Shown here in pieces: positions 54,726-64,000 of a stretch of DNA of 64,000 nucleotides. The stretch is taken from contig JARUPY010000577.1 of the NCBI GenBank assembly GCA_029817715.1, forward strand, positions 47,536 to 111,535. The letters run 5' to 3'. Numbering within the stretch: position 1 is the stretch's first letter; each line of letters opens with the position of its first letter. A model generated the notes under the pieces. That model saw only the letters and a list, made by a program, of their open reading frames with translations, was not told the origin of the DNA and made no database searches. A program made the translations under genes and the position numbers. This stretch comes from Melastoma dodecandrum (lineage: Eukaryota; Streptophyta; Magnoliopsida; Myrtales; Melastomataceae).

Positions 54726-55197
54726 TGATGACACAGTCTTCTTCATAATTATTTGCAAGAAAGCGGGTCCTCGCTAAATCATCTGGTTTTTGAGGTTTCG
54801 ATTGCAGACTTTCCCGATTCATTTTATCGTATATTGGCGGTGCGAAGAAATGCACACGGTGCGATTTACAAGTTGAAGCTCAACTTTTACCCGGAAGAAG
54901 ATGAAAAATTTTCCAGATTTTGTCATTGCATAATACCAGATTTATCATACATGTATAACAAGTAGTCATTTTTGGAAGTGCTGAAAAATCCCATGAAATG
55001 TGGTGAAATTAAAAGATTATTACTTTACTTCAATTCAATTTAAAGGGACTGAGTTATGATGTTCAAGGAACGAGAGCGTGGACCATGTTTACAGATCAAC
55101 GATGAACAGATCATAAAAGCACACCATATTCACAGTAGCATTCACCTGACTTCAAATTACACATGCATCATGTGGCCTGGTGGTACAGCAGTTTCAC
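54726..55197. other. Spacer between GCH1 and the truncated QOR copy
   Basis: 3' flank of GCH1. Its right part, from about 55090, is similar to 59190-59318 and so belongs to the duplicated block. Confidence 0.55.
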
Positions 55198-55759
55198 TCA
55201 GGGCTCCACGATGATCTTACCAGTGGCATGACTTTTTCAATCGCCTTTCGCCCAAGCCTCTACAGCCTTGCTCAGGGGGTGCCTTGAGTCAATCAGTGTC
55301 TTCAGCTGGCCTTCCTTCACCAGGCGTCAGATTCTCATTCTTCGGAATCAACAACTGCTTCTTCGAGAAGGTGATCTTCTTCAGCAAAGAATGTCTTCAG
55401 CGCACTAGACCCAGGAGTTATGTCGATGACCTTGCTGTTCTCGCTCAGGTTCGGCTGGCCCCATCCGGGGTCTTGTAATTGAGGACCTCATCTGCACCAA
55501 GGCTTTTTACTAGTTCGAGGTGGTCACATGGGTGTTTTCCAATTTCGCAAGCTGGACAGCATAATGGCCAACATCACCAGATGCCGCGGTAATGAGGATG
55601 TTCTTCTTTGGGCCACCACCGTCAAGCTTGACTCCGCCAGACGAGGTAAGGGCCTGATGAGCAGCGAGGCCGACCACATGCAGCTTGGGACACTTCTGGA
55701 GGCCTTAACACCATCAAATTTGTACTTGCAACTGCATACTCCGCAAATCCGCCACCAGT
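55198..55759 (-). pseudogene. Truncated quinone oxidoreductase pseudogene (exon 4 only)
   Basis: Reading the minus strand from 55759, just after an intact splice acceptor, the sequence resembles exon 4 of the intact gene at 57257-58524: an ACTGGTGGCGGA start, a damaged dinucleotide-binding region, and the typical end with GGTAAGATCATCGTGGAGCC then TGA at 55198-55200. It is 562 bp against 696 bp in the intact gene, with several deletions and frameshifts. Exons 1-3 are not found upstream. The kept acceptor shows a genomic duplication, not a retrocopy. Confidence 0.8.
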
Positions 55760-56550
55760 CTGTCATATAAAAAATGTGCTATACTTTTTGCGAATACAAT
55801 CGCTCGCACACGCAAGCAAACACGAGCCAACCCAGTTACGTAATCATCGAGGATCCACCGTCTTACTTTCAAAAAATCAGACTAAAAATCGATTTCCATG
55901 TCAACAAAACTGGGTGCATCAGCCGCAGACACTATCAATGGTCCAAGACCCTCCACGACAACCCCAGAAAATACCAACCACCTCGTAAGCACGCCTTCGT
56001 CGGGATCGTCCAAACTCCCATTTCACTCAAAAAATACAAGCAACAAGCTTATCTTAATCCAACGGAATTACCACCCCCCCAAAACCCATTCTTAAACAAG
56101 GAAAAGAACTGGACACGAACGCAGTTACCACATGAATTCCATGTCTCTCCTATCCTTCTCTTACGCCTCCGCCGAAACCCTCGCACCACACGGCCTGCAT
56201 CAACTTCTCCGCCATTGCAGGCGAACAAAGCGGGGTTGGGGTGTGCAAGTAAGGTTATCGTAAGTCGTTTTCCGACCAGGAGCGGGAAAAGACTGTTCTG
56301 CCCCTGATGAAATTGGAAAACTCATATACGTTTATGTCCCTCGACGAAATTTTAGTATTTTTTTTAACCTTTTTTTATCAATTTTAGACGACGTTAGTCA
56401 TTTTACGACCTGAGCATAACGGAGATCCAAGTGTCGCAACACCGTGACGTTCTATATGGAAAAAGAGCAAACCTATGTGGAATCATCGATTCTCCTGCCC
56501 ATAATCAGAAATAAAATTAAAAAGATTTTGAAACCCTAATTCACCCCAGG

Positions 56551-56900
56551 TGGCGTCCGCTGTCCGTCCGCAAGATCACCGCCCAAGTCATCGATGACTC
56601 CACCACGACCATCATTGTCAGGGCCTCCTCCAACGACTCCCGACCCCCAACGCCCACCGGGTGGCCATCAAGCGCTTCCCCCGCCACTGCTGGAGTTCCA
56701 ACACGGCGGCTAGAGTGGGCGAGAGGCTGACGTCTCGGATGATGGTGTTGCCGCCGACTTCCCCCGCCACTGCTGGGGTTCCGACACGGCGGCTAGAGTG
56801 GGCGAGAGGCTGGCATCTCGGATGATGGTGTTACCGTCGAGGAGGAGACGTCTCGGTCGATCAGGCAGCGGATGATGGTGTTGCCCTATTCTAATCGGTC
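56551..56900 (+). pseudogene. Possible ribosomal L18p-like gene relic with 83-bp tandem duplication
   Basis: After an AG acceptor-like site the plus strand reads SVRKITAQVIDDSTTTIIV and RASSNDS, then, in another frame, HRVAIKRFPRHCWSSNTAAR and VGERL. These resemble the L18p/L5e fold of short plant L18-like proteins (AQVIDD and AARVGE motifs). The second part is duplicated in tandem with an 83-bp period (56676-56758 and 56759-56841), which breaks the frame. No complete gene can be built. Low certainty. Confidence 0.35.
56676..56841. repeat. 83-bp tandem duplication
   Basis: Two adjacent copies starting TTCCCCCGCCACTGCTGG with only a few differences (for example AGTTCCAACACG against GGTTCCGACACG). 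Confidence 0.85.
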
Positions 56901-57256
56901 CGCCGCGTCAGGATTGAGATCGGCGGAGGGGTCAAAAGGCTTAGAGATGTGCGGTTCGTTTGGGGGTGACTGAGGGTTCTAATCCGTCCGTTTGATTGGA
57001 CCGGTTTGGGGATAAGAGGACTGAGGACCTGCCCTTTTTCACGTGGACATCAAAATACCTAAATTAAAAACATAAACGTATATTAATGTTTTTAGTAACA
57101 CGCAAACTGAATCGCCAAATTGATAATTCAGACGTAACTTGGCAATGCGATGCAAAATATCTGGACCGGACGTGACAAGATAATTTGCGGGAAAATATAA
57201 ACAACACAACGAATTGTGTTGTTGAGGTAGAACAGACGGGGACGAATCCGCGGACT

Positions 57257-58524
57257 TTATGGCTCAAACTCAACGATTACCTTGCCGGTGACATGACCTC
57301 CCAACGACTTCGCCCACGCGTCCTCGGCCCTCCCTAACGGATGCCTCGAGTCGATGAGCGTCTTCACCTTGCCCGCTGCGACCAGCTCCATGACCGACTC
57401 CATCAACTCCTTGGTCGGGGAGAGTATAAGCGGCAACAGCTTCTTCCTTGAGAACGTCGCAGTCTTCCACGCGTATCGCAGCATCGTGCTTGGCCCTGGA
57501 GATATGTCGATGACGAGACCGTTCTTGCTCAAGTTCCCCTCGAAGGTCGACCACGGTATCCCTGAAGTGCAGTTGAGGACCACGTCGTACTTCTTCCCCG
57601 ACGAGCTCTTGAGCATGGCGCCTTCGGGCGTCTTGTAGTCCAGGATCTCATCCGCACCAAGGCTCCTCACAAGGTCTAGGTTACGAGAGCCGCAAGTGGC
57701 GGTCACATGCGTGTTGGCTAGCTTCGCGATCTGGACTGCGTAATGGCCCACCCCGCCGGATGCTGCGGTGATGAGGACGTTCTTCTTCTCACCGCTGCCG
57801 TCGAGCTTTAATCCTGCGGTGTCGACGAGGCATTTGTATGCCGTGAGGGCAGCAACAGGTAACCCTGCCCCCTCGGCGGCCGACAATCCGGGAGCCCGTA
57901 GCACCATCATGTTCTTGCTCGCAACAGCATATTCGGCAAGTCCGCCTGCGGTCTGTCACCAATTCACAGGCGAAGCTCGTAAGGAGGTAATGAAATTGGA
58001 AATGCGTCAGCCAAAGATGAAGCAAGAATGGTACTTACAGCGGCACCAAGGAAGGCTATGACTTTGTCGCCGGCCTTGAATTCCTCAACCCCGGGACCAC
58101 CTTCCACGACTTCTCCAGCCACATCAGTTGCTGTCACCAAAGAAACATCCGACGGCGTCTCCTGTTAGCCCTTCATGATCTAGACACAACTGGTTCACAA
58201 GCGAGGTCCGTTTTCTGTACTCACCGGGAATGTAAGGGAACTTGCGAGGACAGAAGGGCCTCGTCACGCCCTTCTGAATCTTCCAGTCATAAGGATTGAT
58301 GGTAGCCGCCTCAACCTTCAGCAACACCTTGTCCTTGCCAGGCGAAGGGACCGGCACTTCAACGTGCTGCAACGTTCGACCCACACGAGACAAAAATACG
58401 TCATCAAAGACGGCGAAACGACCTGTGGATCTCTCCCCTGGGATTCATTCGATCTAACCTTCAAGGCAGAGGCTCCTCCTCCATACTTATCATAAATAAC
58501 GGCACGCATCGTCTTTCCGGCCAT
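57257..58524 (-). CDS. Quinone oxidoreductase-like protein, ceQORH type
   Basis: Four exons on the minus strand (58524-58459, 58366-58225, 58130-58039, 57952-57257) give 331 residues, close to the Arabidopsis chloroplast-envelope homologue At4g13010. N-terminal GroES-like half: MRAVIYDKYGGGASALK, NPYDWKIQKGVTRPFCPRKF, ATDVAGEVVEGGPGVEEF, GDKVIAFLG. C-terminal NADPH-binding half: LITAASGGVGHYAVQIAKLA (about 160-179), CGSRNLDLVRSLGADEILDY, and KVKTLIDSRHPLGRAEDAWA. No zinc ligands, as usual for the quinone oxidoreductase branch of medium-chain dehydrogenases. Arabidopsis members reduce lipid-derived reactive carbonyls and reach the envelope without a cleavable transit peptide, which also is absent here. 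Two degraded copies lie nearby. Confidence 0.92.
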
Positions 58525-58834
58525 CAGGGGAAGCTCGAGTTCAGACTCCTGAACAGGGTAGGAACATTTTTATAGAGATCAAGGGTGGGACACGGCGGCT
58601 CGGTCGCATGTTGTCTGTTGAACGAACGCTTGTGGTGCTGAACTCAAACACGTGTGCCCGTCGACTTTTCTCTCCTGCTTGGGGAACAATCCACTGTCCG
58701 ATTATTCAAACGAAGAAGTTTCATTTGTTTCATGACATCAACCCTGACGCTCTCCAATTTCCGACCCTCTTCCAATTCGACATCAAGATCCCCTGAAATC
58801 GACGACGGAGTTAATAAAAAAAAAAAATTCAACC

Positions 58835-59150
58835 GACCCGATGCAAAATGCACCGCTTTATGCGAATCACCGAGAATGGATGAAAGTTGAAGTCAGTTCG
58901 GGTTCGGGTCTGAGCACATGGCCCTGCACACTATTGCAATCCATCATGAATTTCTATGGTTTCGAGCTTCGAGTACAGGAGAGACTTGCCTGGCAGATAG
59001 CCAAGTCCGTTTCGCCTATTTTGGCCAGTGATATGATGGTTGTCGTCGAGGTAAACCGTGTCTGCATGATCTCCTGCGGCGGCGTCAAGAAGCTTGGAAG
59101 TAACATGGCTAAGATTGTGATCTTAGGTTGGTTTTCGGAAGTTTGGAAGT
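58835..59150 (+). pseudogene. GTP cyclohydrolase I pseudogene fragment
   Basis: This sequence matches GCH1 exon 2 in two pieces. The first (58840-58910) corresponds to about 53900-53970 (AATGCACC...GCGAATCACC); the second (58910-59150) to about 54445-54660, covering FYGFELRVQERLAWQIAKSV and the MISCGGVKKLGSNM segment. About 470 nt between them are missing; the join lies at a short shared GGTCT-AGCAC sequence, so it looks like a microhomology deletion. The zinc-binding CEHH segment is lost and the fragment cannot be an enzyme. Confidence 0.82.
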
Positions 59151-59318
59151 AACATGCCAATGAACAGATCCATTACAACACAGACGTGATCTCCCATTTT
59201 GTGGGAGCATTTAATCACAAGACCACAAACACAAGAGCACGCCACATTCACAGCAGTATTCACCATTCGACATCAAAATACAATTGCACCGTGTGCCCTG
59301 GTGATACAGCGGTTTCAC

Positions 59319-59535
59319 TCAGGGCTCCACGATGATCTTACTGGTCGCATGTGTTTCGATCGCCTTGACCCATGCCTCTTCAGCCTTGCTCAGAGGGTGC
59401 CTAGATTCGATGAGTGTCTTCAGCTTGCCTTCCTTCCCCGGGTCCACCAGAGTCTTCAGATTCTCCTCCTTCCGGCATCAAGTGCAGTGGCACCTGCTGC
59501 TTCTTTGAAAAGGTGATCTTCTTCAGCAACAGAGA
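59319..59535 (-). pseudogene. Second quinone oxidoreductase pseudogene fragment (3' end)
   Basis: Minus-strand similarity to the last about 200 bp of QOR exon 4, including the end with AAGATCATCGTGGAGCCCTGA at 59319. Together with the GCH1 fragment to its left it has the same convergent order as 54725-55198, so the two were copied together. Truncated near 59535. Confidence 0.75.
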
Positions 59536-60086
59536 ATACTGATTTGGCTAAGAATCTCGAATAGCAATCTTCACCACCGCTCAGATTGAAGACCTTCGAG
59601 TAAGGAATATTCCCTCATGAAACTCCTGATTTAGTAAACCTCGTGTAAGCTGAAATAATATTGCAACGGAAATCCTGATAACCTTTACTTTTTAAGTTAT
59701 TTCCCCTTTTATTATTGACTGGTGTTTTTTTTTTCTTCTCTCATTTGAAGGAACCTAGTCGACTCCTTACAGAGATGTGCTCCGAACTTAGATTCGTGTA
59801 AGAAAACACTAGCTAGGCCAGGAGAGAAATAGCCCAAAATAATCAGCACGTCGTGGGCTGTTAAGCGGGGGCTCCACACTTGTTCTTCTTTGAGTCGAAT
59901 GAACGTGTGGTTATGTCTGAAATACAAGTCAAAAGCGAACAAGTTTCGTTTATTACATGAGGTTCTCCAATCCCCGACCCTCTTTCCAGTTCCACATCAA
60001 TCTTATCTTACAAGTCATATTGTTAATCCAAAATCCCATGAATCAAACCGACCCAATACAAACTAATTATCAATCAAATCTGGGAT
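59536..60086. other. 3' flank of the GH17 gene
   Basis: No gene seen. AT-rich; likely 3' UTR of the minus-strand glucanase at the right end. Confidence 0.4.
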
Positions 60087-61882
60087 TCAAAGAGTCACGC
60101 TGGGGAATTTGCAATGCCCGTAACCTGCCAAATCCAAATATTCATTAGCGGGAAAATTAAGGATACAGTAATAAAGCCAAAAGCCAAAATTACTTTCAGA
60201 AAAAAAAAGGTACTTTTCTTTCTTTCTGGTTTCAGGAATCTCATGATTGCTTTCTCCTAGTCAATTCTATTTATTAGGTTAATGTGTACTATAAAAATTA
60301 ATTCTATTATTACGAAATTAAATTTAAGAAAAAAATAAGCTCCCAATGCAAATAAATTAATTCTGCTTTAACTTGAAAATATATGAAAGAATTGTTATAT
60401 TAAATGATATGAGACGTGGGGACTTACTGGGGTCCTTAATCGTCTGAGTCGCCAGCCCATCGAAATAACATGTGGCCCCGTCCTTCCTGAACGCAGCCCA
60501 GTAAGAGCTGAAGGCGTAGCTAGCCATCCGAACCAGGGACTTGGGCTTGTAGCAAGCCTTCCCCGGCTGTATCGCCCCGCAGGTTCCGTTCCCCTGCGAG
60601 CACACGTACGACAGCGCCGCGGCTAGAGCCGTCCGGTTCGCCTCCCTTGGCCTCCCCACCACGCACCATATCTCCCCCTTGTACCCCTCGTCGTTCCACG
60701 GCTTCGGCAGCGGCTTCTTCGCGTACTCCTCCTCCGTCGTCTCCCCGCTCAGGTCTATGTCATACACGCTCGTCCCGTTCGGGTAAAGCACCCCGAAATG
60801 CCTCTCCGTCCCCGGCCCTGGCTTCTGGTCCTCGTTGTACAGTGCGAATATGAACGAGGGGAGGACTCGGCCTGGCCGTGCTGGCGTCCCCCTCGGCGGA
60901 TGCGCGGTTAGCTTCCTGACCACGTTCCGGTTGTACGTCGCAGCGTTGTATATGTTGGCCCCACGCTGGTCGTAGTCGCCGGCATTTGGCCACCCTGTCT
61001 CCGCTATCCAGATCCTAATGTCAGGGTACCCCAGCTTTGAGGACGCGAATATGACTGCGTCGACCATCTGGTCGAAGAGGTTGTGGTAGACAAGTCCCGT
61101 CCCCGGGTCGGTGACGGTAATGTTGTGGGACTCAAATAGGGTGTAGTTTAGGTCGACGTGGACGGGGTCGGCAGCCCATGCAAAGTATGGGTACACGTCG
61201 AGGAAGAGGAAGGACTTGGTGTGGTTGATGAACTCGAGCATCGGCCTCATGATGGGCAGGGCAATGTCTGGGCGGAACTTCCCTTCAGAAGGCGGGTAAG
61301 ACGACGTGAGCACGTCCATCGCTAGCGAGGTCCCGACCTTGACCTTCCGGATGCGGTGTGCCTTCAACGACTTCTTGATCCGGCGCATCGCGGGCACGAG
61401 GTTAAGCCAGGTCTTGTTCCCCGTGCTGCTGATCACCTCATTGCCGACGAGGAGGTACCGGATCTCGGTCTCCAGGTAGAAAGGCCGGACATTGGAATGA
61501 ACCCAATGGTCCGCGAGGGACTGATTGACAGCGATGTCGTCGATGATCTCGTTGGGGACCATGATCGAGACCTGGAGGTCAGTTCCCCTGAGGGCGGAGA
61601 GGATGTCGGGGTTGGCATCGTAGATTTTGACGCGCTTGGCCTTGAGCTTGGTACAGATGAGGCGGACAGACTCCGTCGGCGAAGGGAGGTTGTCCCCTAA
61701 TTGGCCGTAGTTAATACCGACCTTGGCCGAGAACTCCGCGCCTGCAAATTCGCATTTCAAAAGAAACCAATCAAGACCCAATTCTGAATACGAAAGCAAT
61801 GAACACGGCTTAACAAAAAGGACTTACTCGTGAATGCAATCAAAGAAGAGACGAGGATGATTTGGAAGAAACCCATCATCAT
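60087..61882 (-). CDS. Glucan endo-1,3-beta-glucosidase (GH17 with X8/CBM43 domain)
   Basis: Three exons on the minus strand (61882-61828, 61741-60428, 60124-60087) give 468 residues. A secretion signal (MMMGFFQIILVSSLIAFT) precedes the GH17 barrel, about residues 26-345: VGINYGQLGDNLPSP, acid/base Glu120 in RYLLVGNEVIS, nucleophile Glu266 in IRIWIAETGWPNAG, and the late VYDIDLSG. An X8 (CBM43) domain follows from about 377 (IWCVVGRPREANR, CSQGNGTCGAIQPGKAC, ATCYFDGLATQTIKDPS). The short last exon supplies YGHCKFPSVTL. No GPI signal is visible. It cuts callose (beta-1,3-glucan) in the cell wall or at plasmodesmata. The product ends eleven codons after the last splice, as in related genes. Exon 2 is GC-rich. 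Confidence 0.93.
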
Positions 61883-62959
61883 CGAAGATGGGTCGATGGA
61901 ATGAGGAGGTCAAAATGACTGGTGAGAGTGTGTGAGGAGGAAGGAAGAGGAATTATTAGAGAAGAGAGGCTTGTGAGGGAAGATCGATCTATCTTTGTTC
62001 GCTTGCCTTTCTTCTTTTTTTAGAGGAGCAGCTTTTCCCGAAAAGTTCAGTTTATTGGTGGGGCGATGGTGGCGAGGGCCAGTAATGACAGACAACAGGT
62101 TGTGGGGGGGGAGTCAGTAGATGTAAGCAGGGAGAAAGAGGACAACTAAAAAGATGGGTGAATTGGGGGGGAGGGGGGGGGATCAAAGAACAATCTTTGT
62201 GAACCATATCACCAGAAAAACACAACCAAAAACAGATCGGGAACGTTGCCGAGGACGGCAGGGTGATGTGTACGCCGATGATGTTGATCATAATCTCTCC
62301 GTTTGGACCTTACTTTCGGATGTGGGTCAGTAAAGGTGGGAGAATTTAGCTTTAGGACGGACATTGAGGGAGGTTGGGAGAAAGACGACAAAGTTGGAAG
62401 TAGCCGTTTCTAAGATGTATGGGCGACACTTCCTCCTTTGTCCTTTGGTTTCTGACTTTGTCTGCCCCTCCTGACATCAACCCCCAACGCCAACCAAACA
62501 CGACACTCGAACATATCATCACGACATCTGCGGACCTCCGAGACATGCTTCCGAGGTTTGTTGATAAAATAATTCAATATTAAAAACATCATATTCATTT
62601 TGGATGTTAGAAATAACGAATTTTTTCAAATTAAATTTAATATTTTTAACACTGAATTATGAATATTATTTGACAAATCTTTTATAATTATTATGTTTTT
62701 CGCTAAATATATTCGTATCATTATTTTGTAACATAGCTAGTATATCAAACACCTAGTCCGCGTGGACAACCTCCGTCATTTGAGTCCTAAAACAATCACG
62801 GCAGGCATGACAAATGTGGATAGCCGTTCATTCCGTCCAACAAACCTTTGAAGATGGATGAATAAAAACTACTTAAGGGTCCACAAAATGGAAGGACATT
62901 ACATCAACCTCATATGGGATAAATAATGGACACCTACACCACACTTCAATCAGTGCGAA
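61883..62959. other. GH17 promoter region and spacer to the GH17 pseudogene
   Basis: Holds the upstream region of the intact glucanase (GA-rich leader near 61900-61970, G-runs at 62165-62180) and the 3' flank of the pseudogene. No other gene seen. Confidence 0.45.
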
Positions 62960-64000
62960 TCAGAGACACGCTAGGGATTTTGCATGAACCATCGCCTGCA
63001 AATAATTTGGTTATTTAAATATACAAAAGGAAATAGTAAACGTGAATGAGAAGTGGGCTTTACTTGGGTCTTTGATGGTTTGGGCCCCAAGCCCACTTAA
63101 AGTAACAGCATAATCCAGACTTCCTGGCCTTGGCACATGGTTAGCTCGCCCCGCAGCACATGCGACCCAATCTGCAGCACGACCCGCCCTTCTCGATGTC
63201 CCGTTATAATCCTTTTGTTGTGACCGCAAAGCTGTGGTCCCGGCCAACCTAAGCGCAGTCTCATTGTTGGCGCGCACTGTCTGCCGCCGCACACCAGTAT
63301 TTCCCTTTGTAGGCGTTGTTGTTCTTGGGCGACGATTAATGGGCCGTATGCTGAGGACCTTTGTCCTACCCCCAAGGTCTACGTCGTAGACCCTGGAACC
63401 TTTTCGGTACAGCAATCCGAAGTGATGCTTGGTGGACGGTCCCCACTTTCATGTTTTCATTGAACGGGACGAATATCAACGCCCTCATGGGTTTACCAGG
63501 CCGGGCCGGGTGCCGATGGGCCTCCCGGTGGCTAGCTTCCAATCCAGGTTCCTGTTGTAAGTGGCAGAGTTGTAATAGTTCGCCCCGATTTGGTTGTAGT
63601 CTCCAGAGTTGGCCACCCGGTCTCAGCAATGAAGATGGGGATATAAGTGGAAGTACGTGTACACGTTGAAGTTGTAGAACGATCAAGCCCGATCTTCGTC
63701 GAGTCCTTGATCCAGTAAGTGAAAGTTACGTGTACACGTCGAAGTAGTAGAATGACCCCGTATCTTGCAAGAACTCCAACATTGGCCGGATAACCCGGCG
63801 CAAGATGTCCTTCCTGAAAGTGGCATTCGAAGGCGGGTACACGGCCAAATTCTCCAGCACATCGATGGCCATTGAGGTGCCGACGTTCACGTCCTTGACT
63901 TCGTACTTCTCCAGCGCAGCCTGATCAGCTTCATGGTGGGCACGAGGTTGAACTATACATCCTTATTCGTCTTGTCACTGATAATCTCGATCCCGACCAG
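62960..64000 (-). pseudogene. Degraded GH17 beta-1,3-glucanase paralogue, runs off window
   Basis: On the minus strand the last exon (62995-62960) still reads GDGSCKIPSVSL then TGA, and the donor before it is intact near 63064. The larger exon (63064 to beyond 64000) keeps recognisable segments in different frames: LVGIEIISDKTNKD at the window edge, VIRPMLEFLQDTGSFYYFDVYT, NRNLDWKLATGRPIGT, RKGSRVYDVDLGG and GLGAQTIKDPSK. Several frameshifts and stops separate them, the X8 part is scrambled, and the acid/base motif reads LVGIEIIS where the intact gene has LVGNEVIS. It lies head-to-tail with the intact gene, so it is a decayed tandem duplicate. Confidence 0.85.

Larger units (their letters stand above)
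55760..57256. other. Region between QOR pseudogene and QOR gene, with a possible L18-like relic
   Basis: No intact gene. A relic is described separately at 56551-56900. Elsewhere AT-rich flank with short frames lacking any family feature. Confidence 0.4.

Noticed and set aside
55774..56307. 177-codon plus-strand frame
   Set aside because: No recognisable domain; sits in decayed duplicated sequence.
1..64000. CRISPR arrays, bacterial operons or integrons
   Set aside because: No regularly spaced repeats or prokaryotic gene organisation; all genes are plant-type with introns.

Overview
This window is nuclear DNA of a flowering plant. The evidence is GT-AG spliced genes from plant-specific families (NPH3 signalling protein, KRP cyclin-dependent kinase inhibitor, GTD-binding protein, PRT1 N-degron ligase, APD1-type AP2 factor, two-domain plant GTP cyclohydrolase I, chloroplast-envelope-type quinone oxidoreductase), an integrated Caulimoviridae-like pararetrovirus and a short LTR retrotransposon carrying only gag. 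I cannot name the species. Exon boundaries were assigned by hand from splice sites, reading phase and family conservation; every intact multi-exon model given here closes to a whole number of codons.

Layout. 1-5811 (minus strand): endogenous pararetrovirus with protease-RT-RNase H ORF, overlapping second ORF, promoter and leader with a tRNA-Met primer site, an unknown leader ORF, and a movement-protein ORF running off the window. 6151-9047: PRT1. 11376-13485: KRP cell-cycle inhibitor. 15671-17159 (minus): BSD-domain protein. 18764-20921: BTB/NPH3 protein. 21211-21787 (minus): cytochrome b5, with a tRNA-Ser(UGA)-like gene behind its promoter. 22730-24460: GTD-binding protein. 25173-28151: complete TR-GAG-type element with 838-bp LTRs and TAAGG target duplications. 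29781-30708: acidic RING protein. 31564-33648: SAM-domain protein. 34710-35670 (minus): PIG-S pseudogene. 36610-37862: small RING ligase of the RNF4/Slx8 kind. 38730-39697 (minus): DPM3. 40636-42029 (minus): APD1-like AP2/ERF protein. 44869-45775: 48-residue protein. 47172-48485: unknown membrane-anchored protein. 49179-51726 (minus): G3BP-like NTF2/RRM protein. 53086-54725: GTP cyclohydrolase I. 55198-59535: a quinone oxidoreductase gene surrounded by broken copies of itself and of GTP cyclohydrolase I. 60087-61882 (minus): GH17 beta-1,3-glucanase with X8 domain, followed by a decayed paralogue from 62960 to the window end.

The genes do not form a pathway or operon, as expected for a plant chromosome. 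Themes are ubiquitin ligases (three RING genes) and membrane or wall functions (DPM3, cytochrome b5, PIG-S relic, glucanases). The most informative structural points are the pararetrovirus placed about 340 bp upstream of PRT1, with an unexplained 38-bp repeat marking its edge, the gag-only retrotransposon, the duplicated and decayed GCH1/QOR block, and three introns with GC donors.
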